Position numbers and translations under genes: made by a program. Below the pieces are notes generated by a model that was not told the DNA's origin, did not search any database, and saw nothing but the letters and a program-made list of their open reading frames with translations. 54,871 nucleotides of DNA from Bacillota bacterium. GTDB taxonomy: Bacteria > Bacillota > Dehalobacteriia > UBA4068 > UBA4997. Where the stretch lies: NCBI GenBank assembly GCA_021771915.1, contig JAETNY010000014.1:1-54871 (forward strand), read 5' to 3'. Shown piece by piece: positions 24,882 through 33,706 of this stretch. The first letter of the stretch is position 1, and each line of letters opens with the position of its first letter.

Positions 24882-26387
24882 TTATTCTCCGGCGTGTTTA
24901 ATGCCCAGTATTTCCAGTTCCTTTTCGGTCAGACCAATACCGCGCAGCATTAAGCGGTTGCCGCGCAGGGCTTCAATCGAATTAATACCCATACCGCCCA
25001 TAATCTCAGTAATCTCATGCTCCCAGGCGTTCAACAGATTAATCAGCCGTTGTGTGGCAATTTCCGGATTAAGCCGCTTAACCAACTCCGGCTTCTGGGT
25101 GGCAATGCCCCAGTTGCAGTTACCGGTATGGCAGCTGCGGCAGAGATGACAGCCCATAGCCAGCAGCGCCGCCGTGGCAATATAAACCGCGTCCGCACCC
25201 AGCGCAATGGCTTTCACAACATCGGTGCTGTTGCGGATACTGCCGCCGCAGATTACGGAGATATTACCGCGAATACCCTCATCGCGCAGCCGCTGGTCCA
25301 CAGAAGCCAAGGCCAACTCAATCGGAATACCCACATTATCGCGGATACGAGTGGGCGCCGCGCCAGTGCCGCCGCGGAAACCGTCAATCGCAATAATATC
25401 CGCACCACTACGCGCCACACCGCTGGCAATAGCCGCCACGTTATGTACCGCCGCAATTTTAACAATAATCGGCTTCTGGTAATCGGTGGCCTCTTTCAGC
25501 GAGTATACCAGCTGATGCAAGTCCTCAATTGAATAGATATCATGATGTGGGGCTGGTGAAATAGCGTCCGTACCCTGCGGAATCATGCGCGTCTGAGAAA
25601 TATCGCCGACAATTTTCAGCCCCGGCAGGTGGCCACCGATACCGGGCTTGGCGCCCTGACCAATTTTAATCTCAATCGCCGCGCCGGCGTTCAGATAATC
25701 CTTATATACGCCAAAGCGGCCGGAAGCCACCTGTACAATGGTGTTAGCGCCATACTGATAAAAGTCCTTATGCAGACCGCCCTCGCCAGTGTTATAAAAG
25801 GTGCCGCAGGCTTTGGCCGCCTGCGCCAGACTGGCATGCGCGTTATAGCTGATAGCGCCGTATGACATGCCGCCAAACAGCACCGGCAGTGCCAACTCCA
25901 AATTTGGCTCCATCTTGGTAATAATATTACCGTCACAGTCGCGCTCAATTTTGGCCGGTTTTTTGCCTAAAAAGGTGCGTGTTTCCATCGGCTCGCGCAG
26001 GGGGTCAATCGAAGGATTGGTAACCTGCGAAGCGTTAATCAGAATTTTATCCCAGTAAACCGGAAAATCAGCCGGATTACCCATGGAAGAAAGCAAAACA
26101 CCGCCAGAATTGGCCTGACGATAAATTTCTTTCATGTAGTCGTTCGTCCAGTTGGAATTAGTCTTGAACGTGTTGCCGCTTTTTACAATTTTCAGCGCCC
26201 GAGTTGGGCAAAGCGATACGCAGCGGTGGCAGTTTACGCATTTGGAGTCATCGGCATACATTTTGCCGCTGGCTTCGTCAAAAGCATGCACACAGTTGGC
26301 GCACTGCCGCTCACAAACCCGACAGCTGATGCAGCGGTTCTGGTCGCGCACTATTTCATATTCAGGATAGAAAAAATCCACACTCAT
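24882..26387 (-). CDS. Glutamate synthase FMN/Fe-S central subunit (GltB2-like)
   Basis: A 501-residue subunit. Residues 1-65 hold two [4Fe-4S] motifs (CISCRVCERQCANC and CVNCHRCVSLCPTRA); the rest is the glutamate synthase FMN barrel with GGMSYGAISYNAHASLAQAA, GEGGLHKDF, the flavin-phosphate region ISVICGGSIRNSTDVVKAIA, and a cysteine cluster motif CHLCRSCHTGNCNWGIATQ near residue 420. It reduces 2-iminoglutarate to glutamate. The length and N-terminal ferredoxin domain match the archaeal-type split enzyme. Next to the amidotransferase gene upstream. Confidence 0.94.
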   Translation of the reverse strand: MSVDFFYPEYEIVRDQNRCISCRVCERQCANCVHAFDEASGKMYADDSKCVNCHRCVSLCPTRALKIVKSGNTFKTNSNWTNDYMKEIYRQANSGGVLLSSMGNPADFPVYWDKILINASQVTNPSIDPLREPMETRTFLGKKPAKIERDCDGNIITKMEPNLELALPVLFGGMSYGAISYNAHASLAQAAKACGTFYNTGEGGLHKDFYQYGANTIVQVASGRFGVYKDYLNAGAAIEIKIGQGAKPGIGGHLPGLKIVGDISQTRMIPQGTDAISPAPHHDIYSIEDLHQLVYSLKEATDYQKPIIVKIAAVHNVAAIASGVARSGADIIAIDGFRGGTGAAPTRIRDNVGIPIELALASVDQRLRDEGIRGNISVICGGSIRNSTDVVKAIALGADAVYIATAALLAMGCHLCRSCHTGNCNWGIATQKPELVKRLNPEIATQRLINLLNAWEHEITEIMGGMGINSIEALRGNRLMLRGIGLTEKELEILGIKHAGE

Positions 26388-26403
26388 AGTTCAATCATAC
26401 CCC

Positions 26404-27498
26404 CTATATACTCACGCTTTTATCCAGAGTGACAATAACCGGCTCGCCGCCGCGCGGTGACCAGACTTTCTCCACATAAGGCTCAACCACCCGGATTGCC
26501 GACTCCTCGCTGGCGATATAGACCATATCGTCTTTCTCGCCTACCACCATGGAGCGCAGCTTAAGCCGGTCATTCAACGCCAGCAATCCGCCCTCAAAGC
26601 CCAGCAGAATGGAAAACGGCCCGGTTATCAGCAGACTGGAAAAAGCATTGCGCAAAAAGGTCAGACGTTCCTTTTCTGCCTGCGGCTTGCGACTTATAGT
26701 TGACCAAAACGGCGCAGCAATCACATTGGCCATTTCGGTCAGCGTCAGCCCCTGCTTACGTACCAGATAATCGACAATATAGGTGATAACCTCCGTATCT
26801 GTCAGCAAATTGCAGCGGTAACCATACATCTCAATAAAACGGCGGTTCGCGTCATAAGAGGAAATCTCGCCATTATGCACAATGGTTTTATCCAGCAAAC
26901 CAAAGGGGTGCGCGCCGCCCCACCAGCCGGGCGTGTTGGTGGGATAACGGCCATGCGCCGTCCAGGAATAGCCCTCGTATTCCTCCAGCCGGTAAAAATC
27001 GCCCACGTCCTCCGGGTAACCACAGGCTTTGAAAACGCCCATATTTTTGCCGCAGCTGAATATGTAAGCGCCAGGCATCTGGTCGTTAACACGCACCACA
27101 CTGCGGAAAACATATTCCTGTTCGTCCAGCTGACTATCTGCCAGCTTGGTGGGAAAGGGATTGACAAAATAGCGCCAAATCAGCGGTTCATTAGTGATAC
27201 GCGGATTTTTGCGAATAGGAATTTTAGAAAGGTTGATAATATCAAAATGATGGTCTAAAAAATCCTCACAGGCATTTTTAGCCTCCGGTGTTTCATAAAA
27301 AACATGGAAAGCATAGGCATTTTTATATTCCGGATAAATACCATAGCCAGCAAAGCCGCCGCCCAGACCGTTGCTGCGGTCATGCATAATCTCAATGGAT
27401 TTTACAATTTTGCTGCCGTCAATCCGTTTGCCGCTGCGCGAGAAAATTGAAGATATGGCGCAACCGGCCGGAATTCTAATCTGCCCCTCTTTCTGCAT
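26404..27498 (-). CDS. Glutamate synthase amidotransferase subunit (GltB1-like)
   Basis: A 364-residue class II glutamine amidotransferase. The likely N-terminal nucleophile is Cys13 in IPAGCAISSIF, which implies a 12-residue propeptide. Further family motifs: HDRSNGLGGGFAGYGIYP, AHGRYPTNTPGWWGGAHPFG, LLDKTIVHNGEISSYD and LLTDTEVITYIVDYLVRK. It releases ammonia from glutamine for the FMN subunit. It is the first gene of the seven-gene nitrogen operon and has its own promoter with palindromic leader elements. Confidence 0.92.
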   Translation of the reverse strand: MQKEGQIRIPAGCAISSIFSRSGKRIDGSKIVKSIEIMHDRSNGLGGGFAGYGIYPEYKNAYAFHVFYETPEAKNACEDFLDHHFDIINLSKIPIRKNPRITNEPLIWRYFVNPFPTKLADSQLDEQEYVFRSVVRVNDQMPGAYIFSCGKNMGVFKACGYPEDVGDFYRLEEYEGYSWTAHGRYPTNTPGWWGGAHPFGLLDKTIVHNGEISSYDANRRFIEMYGYRCNLLTDTEVITYIVDYLVRKQGLTLTEMANVIAAPFWSTISRKPQAEKERLTFLRNAFSSLLITGPFSILLGFEGGLLALNDRLKLRSMVVGEKDDMVYIASEESAIRVVEPYVEKVWSPRGGEPVIVTLDKSVSI

Positions 27499-27558
27499 AA
27501 AAAGTCACTCCTTAGTTTATTAACATTTTAAATCAGCATATATAAATGGTAAAAATTG

Positions 27559-27652
27559 TTTAGTATACTAAAATATTAAAGAAATTTTTAATATTCACCT
27601 ATTTTATAACAATTTTTCAATATAGTCAATAGCTGCTGCTATTGTATACAAT
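27559..27652 (-). promoter_or_regulatory. Promoter and palindrome-rich leader of the nitrogen operon
   Basis: On the minus strand TTGACT (27624-27629), 17 bases, TAAAAT (27601-27606). A perfect inverted repeat CAATAGC-TGCT-GCTATTG (27627-27644) overlaps the -35, and the 12-bp palindrome ATTGTATACAAT (27641-27652) abuts it. In the leader are a 9-bp hairpin with a six-base loop (27572-27595) and the 14-bp palindrome TTTAGTATACTAAA (27559-27572). These look like operator and RNA-level control sites. The six-base loop (AAUUUC in the RNA) lacks the G4 of known ANTAR targets. Confidence 0.55.
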
Positions 27653-27752
27653 GTAAATTCATGGCTTATATTGATTTATATTAATTCATGATATATAATT
27701 ATTTATGCAGCCCGGGCTATACAAATTTTTTTACAGAAACTGACAAAAACTC

Positions 27753-27781
27753 TTTACAAGCTGCGGCGGATACGATATAAT
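27753..27781 (+). promoter_or_regulatory. Promoter of typA
   Basis: TTTACA (27753-27758), a 17-base spacer and a perfect TATAAT (27776-27781). The ATG of typA is 57 bases further, behind GGAGG. Confidence 0.8.
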
Positions 27782-27837
27782 AGATAAGTTATGTTATTAT
27801 AATAATTTTTCAAGATTAATTGGAGGCAAACAAAACA

Positions 27838-29661
27838 ATGCAGCGAGATGATTTAAGAAACATTGCCATCATCGCCCACGTTGACCACGGCAAAACCACT
27901 CTGGTGGATCAGCTTTTGCGGCAAAGCGATACTTTCCGCGCCAACCAGAATGTTCAGGACCGGGTTATGGATTCTAACGATTTAGAGAGAGAACGCGGCA
28001 TCACCATTTTGGCAAAAAACACAAGCGCCATTTATCACGGCGTAAAGATTAATATTGTAGATACCCCCGGCCACGCCGATTTTGGCGGCGAGGTGGAACG
28101 CGTTTTAAAGATGGTAAACGGCGTTTTGCTGCTGGTAGACGCTTTTGAGGGTCCCATGCCGCAGACGCGTTTTGTGCTGCAAAAAGCGTTGGAGTTGAAC
28201 TTGCGCGTGATTGTGGCCATCAACAAGATTGACCGCCCAGACGCTCGCCCAGATGAAATTGTAGACGAGGTTCTGGAGTTGTTTATGGAACTGGACGCCA
28301 GCGATGAGCAGATGGACAGCCCCTTTATTTACTGCTCTGCACGCACAGGCGTGGCCGGCACCGATTATAACCAGCTGGCTGGGGATATGACTCCGCTTTT
28401 TAATACCATTTTGGATTATATCCCGGCGCCCGGCGGCGACGAAGCCAGCCCTCTGCAAGTGCTGGTTTCTTCTATTGACTATAATGAATACGTGGGACGT
28501 ATCGCCATTGGCCGCATTGAACGCGGTGAGATTGTGCAAAATCAGGAGATTACTCTTTGTGATTACCATGATAGCGCGCTTCAGCAAAAGGCCAAGGTTA
28601 CGGCTATCTATCAGTTTGACGGCTTAAAGCGTACCCAGGTGGAAACAGCCAAGGTTGGCGATATCGTGGCCTTTTCCGGCATTGAAAACGTCACTATTGG
28701 CAATACTGTATGTGCGCCGGCCGCGCCGGAGCCAATTCCTTTTGTAAAAATTTCCGAGCCAACTGTGGAAATGACTTTCTCCGTTAACGACAGCCCCTTT
28801 GCCGGGCAGGAGGGTAAATTCATCACCTCTCGTCAGCTGCGCGACCGTCTGTATCGGGAAACGCTTAAAGACGTTTCACTGCGCGTGCAGGACACGGAAA
28901 GCAGCGATTCATTTCTGGTGTTGGGGCGCGGCGAAATGCACCTCTCCATTCTTATCGAAACCATGCGTCGTGAAGGTTATGAGTTCCAGGTCAGCACACC
29001 GCGCGCCTTGATTAAGGAAATTGACGGCCAAAAGCAGGAACCCTATGAGGAACTGACTATTGACGTACCAGAGGAGTCGATGGGCGCAGTCATGGAAAAA
29101 ATGGGGAACCGCAAGGCGGAACTGCAATCCATGGAAAAGGCCGGCAATCGTATGAAGATGGTTTATATTATCCCCACACGCGGCCTGTTTGGTTATCGTG
29201 ATGAATTTTTAACTGATACCAAGGGCGAGGGCATTATGAATTACCTGTTCTATGGCTATGGGCCCCTAAAAGGCGATATTATCAAACGCGCCAACGGCTG
29301 CCTGATTGCCTTTGAACGCGGCGAATCTATCACTTATGGCTTATATAACGCACAGGAACGCGGCACACTATTTATAGGCCCCGGCGTGCAGGTATACGGC
29401 GGCATGGTGGTTGGTTCCTCGCCTCGCAGCGAGGATTTGGTGGTTAATGTCTGCAAGAAAAAGCAGGCCACCAACACGCGCGCGGCCGGCTCTGATGAGG
29501 CTCTGCGTTTATCGCCGCCAGTAACCTTAAGTCTGGAGCAATGCCTGGAATTTATTCAGGAAGACGACCTTTTAGAAATTACACCACAGAATATACGTAT
29601 TCGCAAAAAACTGCTTGACCATTCCCAGCGCATGAAGCAGCTGAAACGCAGCCAGGCCTGA
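27838..29661 (+). CDS. typA: Ribosome-associated GTPase TypA/BipA
   Basis: A 607-residue translational GTPase. G1 AHVDHGKTTLVDQLL, switch region ERERGITILAKNTS, G3 DTPGHADFGGEVERVL, G4 AINKIDRPDARPDE and the BipA-type C-terminal domain with GLFGYRDEFLTDTKGEG are all present. Length matches TypA. It acts on the ribosome, in assembly and stress adaptation. The ATG at 27838 follows GGAGG; a TTG six codons upstream overlaps the ribosome site and is rejected. The nitrogen operon is divergent from it. Confidence 0.97.
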   Translation: MQRDDLRNIAIIAHVDHGKTTLVDQLLRQSDTFRANQNVQDRVMDSNDLERERGITILAKNTSAIYHGVKINIVDTPGHADFGGEVERVLKMVNGVLLLVDAFEGPMPQTRFVLQKALELNLRVIVAINKIDRPDARPDEIVDEVLELFMELDASDEQMDSPFIYCSARTGVAGTDYNQLAGDMTPLFNTILDYIPAPGGDEASPLQVLVSSIDYNEYVGRIAIGRIERGEIVQNQEITLCDYHDSALQQKAKVTAIYQFDGLKRTQVETAKVGDIVAFSGIENVTIGNTVCAPAAPEPIPFVKISEPTVEMTFSVNDSPFAGQEGKFITSRQLRDRLYRETLKDVSLRVQDTESSDSFLVLGRGEMHLSILIETMRREGYEFQVSTPRALIKEIDGQKQEPYEELTIDVPEESMGAVMEKMGNRKAELQSMEKAGNRMKMVYIIPTRGLFGYRDEFLTDTKGEGIMNYLFYGYGPLKGDIIKRANGCLIAFERGESITYGLYNAQERGTLFIGPGVQVYGGMVVGSSPRSEDLVVNVCKKKQATNTRAAGSDEALRLSPPVTLSLEQCLEFIQEDDLLEITPQNIRIRKKLLDHSQRMKQLKRSQA

Positions 29662-29704
29662 TTGGTTTTATTAATTTGTGGTGACTTGTTTAGGGTGATT
29701 TATT

Positions 29705-30670
29705 ATGAATTTTTTTGCTGAATTTGTCAACCTGGTTAACGATTTATCGACCAGACTAAAGCAGAACCCGGCACGGCTGGGCAAAATTCTCATTCTGCTG
29801 GCCACCATAATCTGGGGCAGTTCCTTTGTTGTGCTGAAAAATACGCTGGACACTATCCCCACGGAATACCTGCTGGGTTTCCGCTTCTCTTTTGCGGCGT
29901 TGCTGCTGGCCGGCGTATTCTATCCCATGTGGAAAAAATTCAACCTGACCTATCTGCGACGCGGTTTGCTGCTGGGCATACTGCTCTTTGGCGCCTATTA
30001 TACACAGACGCTGGGATTGACTGATACCACACCCGGCAAAAATGCTTTTTTAACCGCAACTTATTGTGCTATTGTGCCGTTTTTTTACTGGGCCATTGAT
30101 AAACTGCGGCCAGACCGCTATAATATCAGCGCCGCCCTGCTTTGTATTATCGGCATTGGACTGGTGGGGCTGGACGGCGATTTGAGTCTGCGTTGGGGCG
30201 ATACCATGACGCTGATGGGCGCGGTATTTTATGCGTTGCATATTGTAACGCTGGCCAAATTTACACGCGGTCATGACCCAATACTGCTGACAACGCTGCA
30301 ATTTGCCACCTGCGGCATTTTTGGCTGGCTGCTGCAAATATTCGTGGTTAAAGCGCCAGTAGCGCCGCTCACCTCAGCCAACATCAGCGCCCTGCTCTAT
30401 TTAACTGTTTTATGCTCCGCCGTTGCGCTGACATTCCAAAGCTATGGCCAAAAATACACTGAACCAGCCACAGCAGCCATTTTGCTCTCACTGGAATCAG
30501 TATTTGGCGTAATTTTTTCCATTATATTTTATCAGGAAAACGTCACTATACGCATATTCAGCGGCTTTTGCCTGATTTTTGTTGCGCTGATTATCTCTGA
30601 AACCAAACTTAGTTGGCTTAAACCCCAGGCAAATTTTGCCACTTTGAAAAAAAATCCGGAAAAAAGCTGA
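29705..30670 (+). CDS. EamA/DMT-superfamily transporter
   Basis: A 321-residue membrane protein with ten predicted helices in two EamA repeats (first about residues 25-155, second 165-300). The first repeat opens with LATIIWGSSFVVLKNTL and contains FRFSFAALLLAG; the second ends with LLSLESVFGVIFSIIFYQE, both typical of this family. Probably exports a metabolite or amino acid; the substrate is unknown. About 25 hydrophilic residues precede the first helix. It follows typA closely and may be cotranscribed. Confidence 0.88.
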   Translation: MNFFAEFVNLVNDLSTRLKQNPARLGKILILLATIIWGSSFVVLKNTLDTIPTEYLLGFRFSFAALLLAGVFYPMWKKFNLTYLRRGLLLGILLFGAYYTQTLGLTDTTPGKNAFLTATYCAIVPFFYWAIDKLRPDRYNISAALLCIIGIGLVGLDGDLSLRWGDTMTLMGAVFYALHIVTLAKFTRGHDPILLTTLQFATCGIFGWLLQIFVVKAPVAPLTSANISALLYLTVLCSAVALTFQSYGQKYTEPATAAILLSLESVFGVIFSIIFYQENVTIRIFSGFCLIFVALIISETKLSWLKPQANFATLKKNPEKS

Positions 30671-30688
30671 TTTATTCACTCAATCAAC

Positions 30689-30717
30689 TTGACAAAACAG
30701 CTTTTTTCTTATACAAT
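30689..30717 (+). promoter_or_regulatory. Promoter of the SRP RNA
   Basis: TTGACA (30689-30694), a 17-base spacer and TACAAT (30712-30717), with transcription expected about 20 bases ahead of the conserved 5' GTGCTA segment. Confidence 0.75.
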
Positions 30718-30745
30718 ATAGGATATTATTAATTTTTGTTAACCT

Positions 30746-30993
30746 TTGTCGTGCTATGTGGGGCAGTAGCGGCGCCTTGTAACCCTCAATCCGCTCAAGA
30801 GGGGCAGATGTTCGGCCGAGGGGCAGGCTTGTTGTAGTCAGTTACGTTGAGAACAATGTTGACGCTCTGGCCCTGCGCAGCAGATAGCCGTGAACCGTGT
30901 CAGGGCCGGAAGGCAGCAGCACTAAGCGGTCCTCATCTGGGTGCCGCAGGTTCAACCGGAGCAGAGTTGCAAACAGCGTAAACGTGCAACAAA
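30746..30993 (+). ncRNA. ffs: Signal recognition particle RNA, large Bacillus-type form
   Basis: The 5' part reads GTGCTATGTGGGGCAGTAGC then GGCGCCTTGTAACCCTCAAT, the conserved Alu-like domain of large bacterial SRP RNAs. The apical domain IV reads GTCAGGGCCGGAAGGCAGCA with the GGAA tetraloop that binds Ffh. The long helix 5 is formed by segments around 30825-30875 and 30955-30990, with an overall length of about 250 bases. Ends are approximate. A strong promoter and a terminator flank it. Confidence 0.9.
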
Positions 30994-31026
30994 AATGTCT
31001 CGAAGCCGAATGCACGACATTTTTTA
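30991..31026 (+). terminator. Terminator of the SRP RNA
   Basis: AAAATGTC pairs with GACATTTT across a 16-base loop and runs into a T tract just past the RNA. Confidence 0.6.
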
Positions 31027-31027
31027 G

Positions 31028-31128
31028 TGAACACTTAACGATTGCCAAGCCAAAGGCGCAGGCAGAGTTTAGTGTGAACTAATCCAGACGGCACAGCCGG
31101 CTGGAAACCCCTATTGAACACTTAACGA
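31028..31128. repeat. Two 14-base direct repeats in the pdxS leader
   Basis: TGAACACTTAACGA occurs at 31028-31041 and again, identical, at 31115-31128, 87 bases apart. Both copies lie between the SRP RNA terminator and pdxS, where no clear -35/-10 pair is visible. Direct repeats are the usual form of PdxR-type sites, but the sequence does not match one that I know. Confidence 0.5.
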
Positions 31129-31182
31129 AATCAAGCCGGCAATAGCTGGCTGAAAACATATAAAAAGGAGTATGACCAAAAA

Positions 31183-32058
31183 ATGTTAAACAACAGATGG
31201 GAACTTAACAAAAATCTGGCTCAAATGCTCAAAGGCGGCGTAATTATGGACGTTACCACTCCAGAGCAGGCCAAAATTGCCGAGGCCGCCGGCGCTTGCG
31301 CCGTTATGGCTTTGGAACGCATACCGGCCGATATCAGAGCCGCCGGCGGTGTATCGCGCATGAGCGACCCCAAAATGATTAAGGGTATTCAACAGGCCGT
31401 TTCTATTCCGGTTATGGCAAAATGCCGTATTGGTCATTTTGCTGAAGCCCAGATTTTGCAGGCCATTGAGATTGATTATATAGACGAAAGCGAGGTTCTT
31501 TCGCCGGCTGATGATAAATACCATATTGACAAAACCGCTTTTGAAGTGCCTTTTGTCTGCGGCGCCAAGGATTTGGGCGAAGCCCTGCGCCGTATAGCCG
31601 AGGGCGCGGCCATGATTAGAACCAAAGGCGAACCCGGCACGGGCGATGTGGTACAAGCAGTGCGTCATATGCGCATGATGCAGGCAGAAATACGACGTTT
31701 GGGCTCCATGGCTGAAGACGAACTTTTTGAAGCCGCCAAACAGTTGCAAGTTCCATGTGAGTTGGTACAATATGTGCATGAGAACAAAAAACTGCCGGTA
31801 GTCAATTTTGCAGCCGGCGGCGTAGCCACTCCGGCCGACGCTGCCTTAATGATGCAGCTGGGCGCCGAGGGCGTGTTTGTCGGCTCCGGCATTTTCAAAT
31901 CCGGAAATCCGGAAAAACGCGCCGCCGCTATTGTTAAAGCTGTCACCAACTTTACCGACGCCAAAATGTTAGCCGAACTTTCCGAAGATTTAGGCGAAGC
32001 CATGGTTGGCATTAACGAGCAGGAAATTAACCTGTTAATGGCGCAAAGAGGCCAGTAA
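31183..32058 (+). CDS. pdxS: Pyridoxal 5'-phosphate synthase subunit PdxS
   Basis: A 291-residue TIM-barrel enzyme that makes PLP from ribose 5-phosphate, glyceraldehyde 3-phosphate and ammonia. Diagnostic segments: [13 protein letters not shown] (catalytic Asp), [34 protein letters not shown] (active-site Lys), and [26 protein letters not shown] precedes the ATG. It overlaps pdxT by one base (TAATG), so the two subunits are coupled. Confidence 0.98.
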   Translation: MLNNRWELNKNLAQMLKGGVIMDVTTPEQAKIAEAAGACAVMALERIPADIRAAGGVSRMSDPKMIKGIQQAVSIPVMAKCRIGHFAEAQILQAIEIDYIDESEVLSPADDKYHIDKTAFEVPFVCGAKDLGEALRRIAEGAAMIRTKGEPGTGDVVQAVRHMRMMQAEIRRLGSMAEDELFEAAKQLQVPCELVQYVHENKKLPVVNFAAGGVATPADAALMMQLGAEGVFVGSGIFKSGNPEKRAAAIVKAVTNFTDAKMLAELSEDLGEAMVGINEQEINLLMAQRGQ

Positions 32059-32657
32059 TGCGATTGGGAGTTTTGGCTCTGCAAGGAGCATTTATCGAAC
32101 ATGAACAGGCTTTGCAGCGACTGGGTGTTGATTTTACGGAAATCCGACAGCTGGCCGACCTGGAACACGAATATACAAATAAGAACTGCAAGCTGGACGG
32201 TCTGATTATCCCCGGCGGCGAAAGCACTGTGCAAGGCAAATTGCTACACGATTTGGAACTTTTCCAGCCAATACAGGAATTAATTCAGCATGACATGCCG
32301 GTTTTCGGCACCTGCGCCGGACTGTTGCTGCTAGCCGAGAAAATCAGCAATGATGAGCGCTGTCATCTTGCTACCATGCACATCACGGCTATGCGCAACG
32401 CCTATGGCCGTCAGCTGGGCAGTTTCTTTACAGAAGCAGAATTTAAGGGATTGGGAAAAATCCCCATGACATTTATACGCGCTCCTTATATAACCGAGGT
32501 TGCTTCTGATGTGGAAGTTTTAGCTGAGGTTAATGGCAAAATTGTAGCAGCCCGGCAAGGCAAACAGCTGGTAACAGCTTTTCACCCGGAGTTACACAAT
32601 GACCAGCATTATAATGACGCAGTACATGCCTATTTTCTGCAAATGATAAACGAATAG
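32058..32657 (+). CDS. pdxT: Pyridoxal 5'-phosphate synthase glutaminase subunit PdxT
   Basis: A 199-residue class I glutaminase that supplies ammonia to PdxS. Motifs: IIPGGESTVQGKLL, the catalytic Cys in FGTCAGLLLLAEKI, and the His-Glu pair in TAFHPELHNDQ. Two hairpins follow the stop. Confidence 0.97.
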   Translation: MRLGVLALQGAFIEHEQALQRLGVDFTEIRQLADLEHEYTNKNCKLDGLIIPGGESTVQGKLLHDLELFQPIQELIQHDMPVFGTCAGLLLLAEKISNDERCHLATMHITAMRNAYGRQLGSFFTEAEFKGLGKIPMTFIRAPYITEVASDVEVLAEVNGKIVAARQGKQLVTAFHPELHNDQHYNDAVHAYFLQMINE

Positions 32658-32663
32658 AATATG

Positions 32664-32740
32664 AGCCGCCATTTTCCAGATGAATGGCGGCTAAATATTT
32701 ATACAATAAAAAATCCTCTGACTTTATCAGAGGATTTTTT
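32664..32740. terminator. Tandem hairpins ending pdxST, the second bidirectional
   Basis: The first hairpin pairs AGCCGCCATT with AATGGCGGCT (32664-32692). The second pairs 14 bases, AAAAAATCCTCTGA with TCAGAGGATTTTTT (32708-32740), around CTTTA; its A and T tracts let it work for pdxT and for the convergent lipoprotein gene. Confidence 0.85.
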
Positions 32741-32798
32741 ATAAGTATTTTCAATCTTAAAAGTTAAGCCTTAAAACAGTTAACAAGTGTTAACTTAA

Positions 32799-33614
32799 TT
32801 ACTGCAACATGCTGGCGTCAACTTCCTGCCAGGTGTCCATACCCTCAGGGAAATCAATGGTAACACCTTCAGTAGCAACAAGGTCCATAGTCATATCCAT
32901 ATCCATAGTCATGGTCTGGCCTTCAGCATTAACAGTGATAGGCAAAAGCATCTTGTAGGTGGTAGGCATACCATCAGCATCAGTGGTCAGGTCGATAGTA
33001 ACATCACCAATGGTCATAGCATCTTCAGACAGACCAGCCATGCTGCTAGAAGCCATATCAGCATATTCAGTCATCTGAGTGCCGTCAACTACCAAATGAA
33101 TGGTGTTGCCGTTAACAGAGGAGTCTTTAACCCAGCTTTCTTCCAACTCAGCCATGCCTTCAACATTCATCTGTTCTTCAGCAGCAGCCATATCCATAGC
33201 AACCTTCATCTGACCCATTTCACCCATATCATAATACAGGTAGCCATTGGTGTAATACATGTTAACGTCCATAGCGCCAGCGCCCATAGCGGACATATCC
33301 ATGTTCATGTTGAAAGCCAGGTCGAAATCAGTATCAGCCTCGCCGGTCTTAACCTGTTTCATGTTGCCACCCATGGTCATATCAACAGCCTGGCCTGCAA
33401 CGTCCATCTTCATGCCAATGTTCAGATTGTATTCAGCAGTATCCAGATTGTTCATTTTTTCGCTGGCCTGAGTATACAACTCAAATGCGCTGGGACCATC
33501 AGTAACGTCAGACTGTTTGGTATCGCCGCCTTTATCATCGCCGCAAGCAGCCAAAGCACAAATCATCAACATGGCGCAAAGAACGGCCATGATTTTTTTC
33601 ATATTCATTTTCAT
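32799..33614 (-). CDS. Methionine-rich lipoprotein of unknown function
   Basis: A 271-residue lipoprotein started at MKMNMKKIMAVLC, with GGAGGAG 6 bases upstream. Signal peptide and lipobox CALAAC are clear. The mature part alternates short strands (VDMTMGGNMKQ, DFDLAFNMNMDMSAM) and contains about 38 methionines, roughly 14 percent, far above its neighbours; DM and MDM runs recur. The architecture is like the LolA/LppX-type fold of DUF6612-like lipoproteins, but I cannot name a function. Methionine clusters could bind copper or silver, or give oxidation tolerance. Confidence 0.82.
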   Translation of the reverse strand: MKMNMKKIMAVLCAMLMICALAACGDDKGGDTKQSDVTDGPSAFELYTQASEKMNNLDTAEYNLNIGMKMDVAGQAVDMTMGGNMKQVKTGEADTDFDLAFNMNMDMSAMGAGAMDVNMYYTNGYLYYDMGEMGQMKVAMDMAAAEEQMNVEGMAELEESWVKDSSVNGNTIHLVVDGTQMTEYADMASSSMAGLSEDAMTIGDVTIDLTTDADGMPTTYKMLLPITVNAEGQTMTMDMDMTMDLVATEGVTIDFPEGMDTWQEVDASMLQ

Positions 33615-33706
33615 TATAATCTCCTCCAATATTTTTTAATAAATCCTTTTGGATTAAATTTTTGTCAGATTGTAATTTTTTGACAAACTCTTTTGAATTT
33701 TGGTCA

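Noticed and set aside
27572-27595. ANTAR-target hairpin in the nitrogen operon leader
   Set aside because: The six-base loop AAUUUC has A1 but not the G4 that known targets need, so I call it only a palindrome-rich leader.
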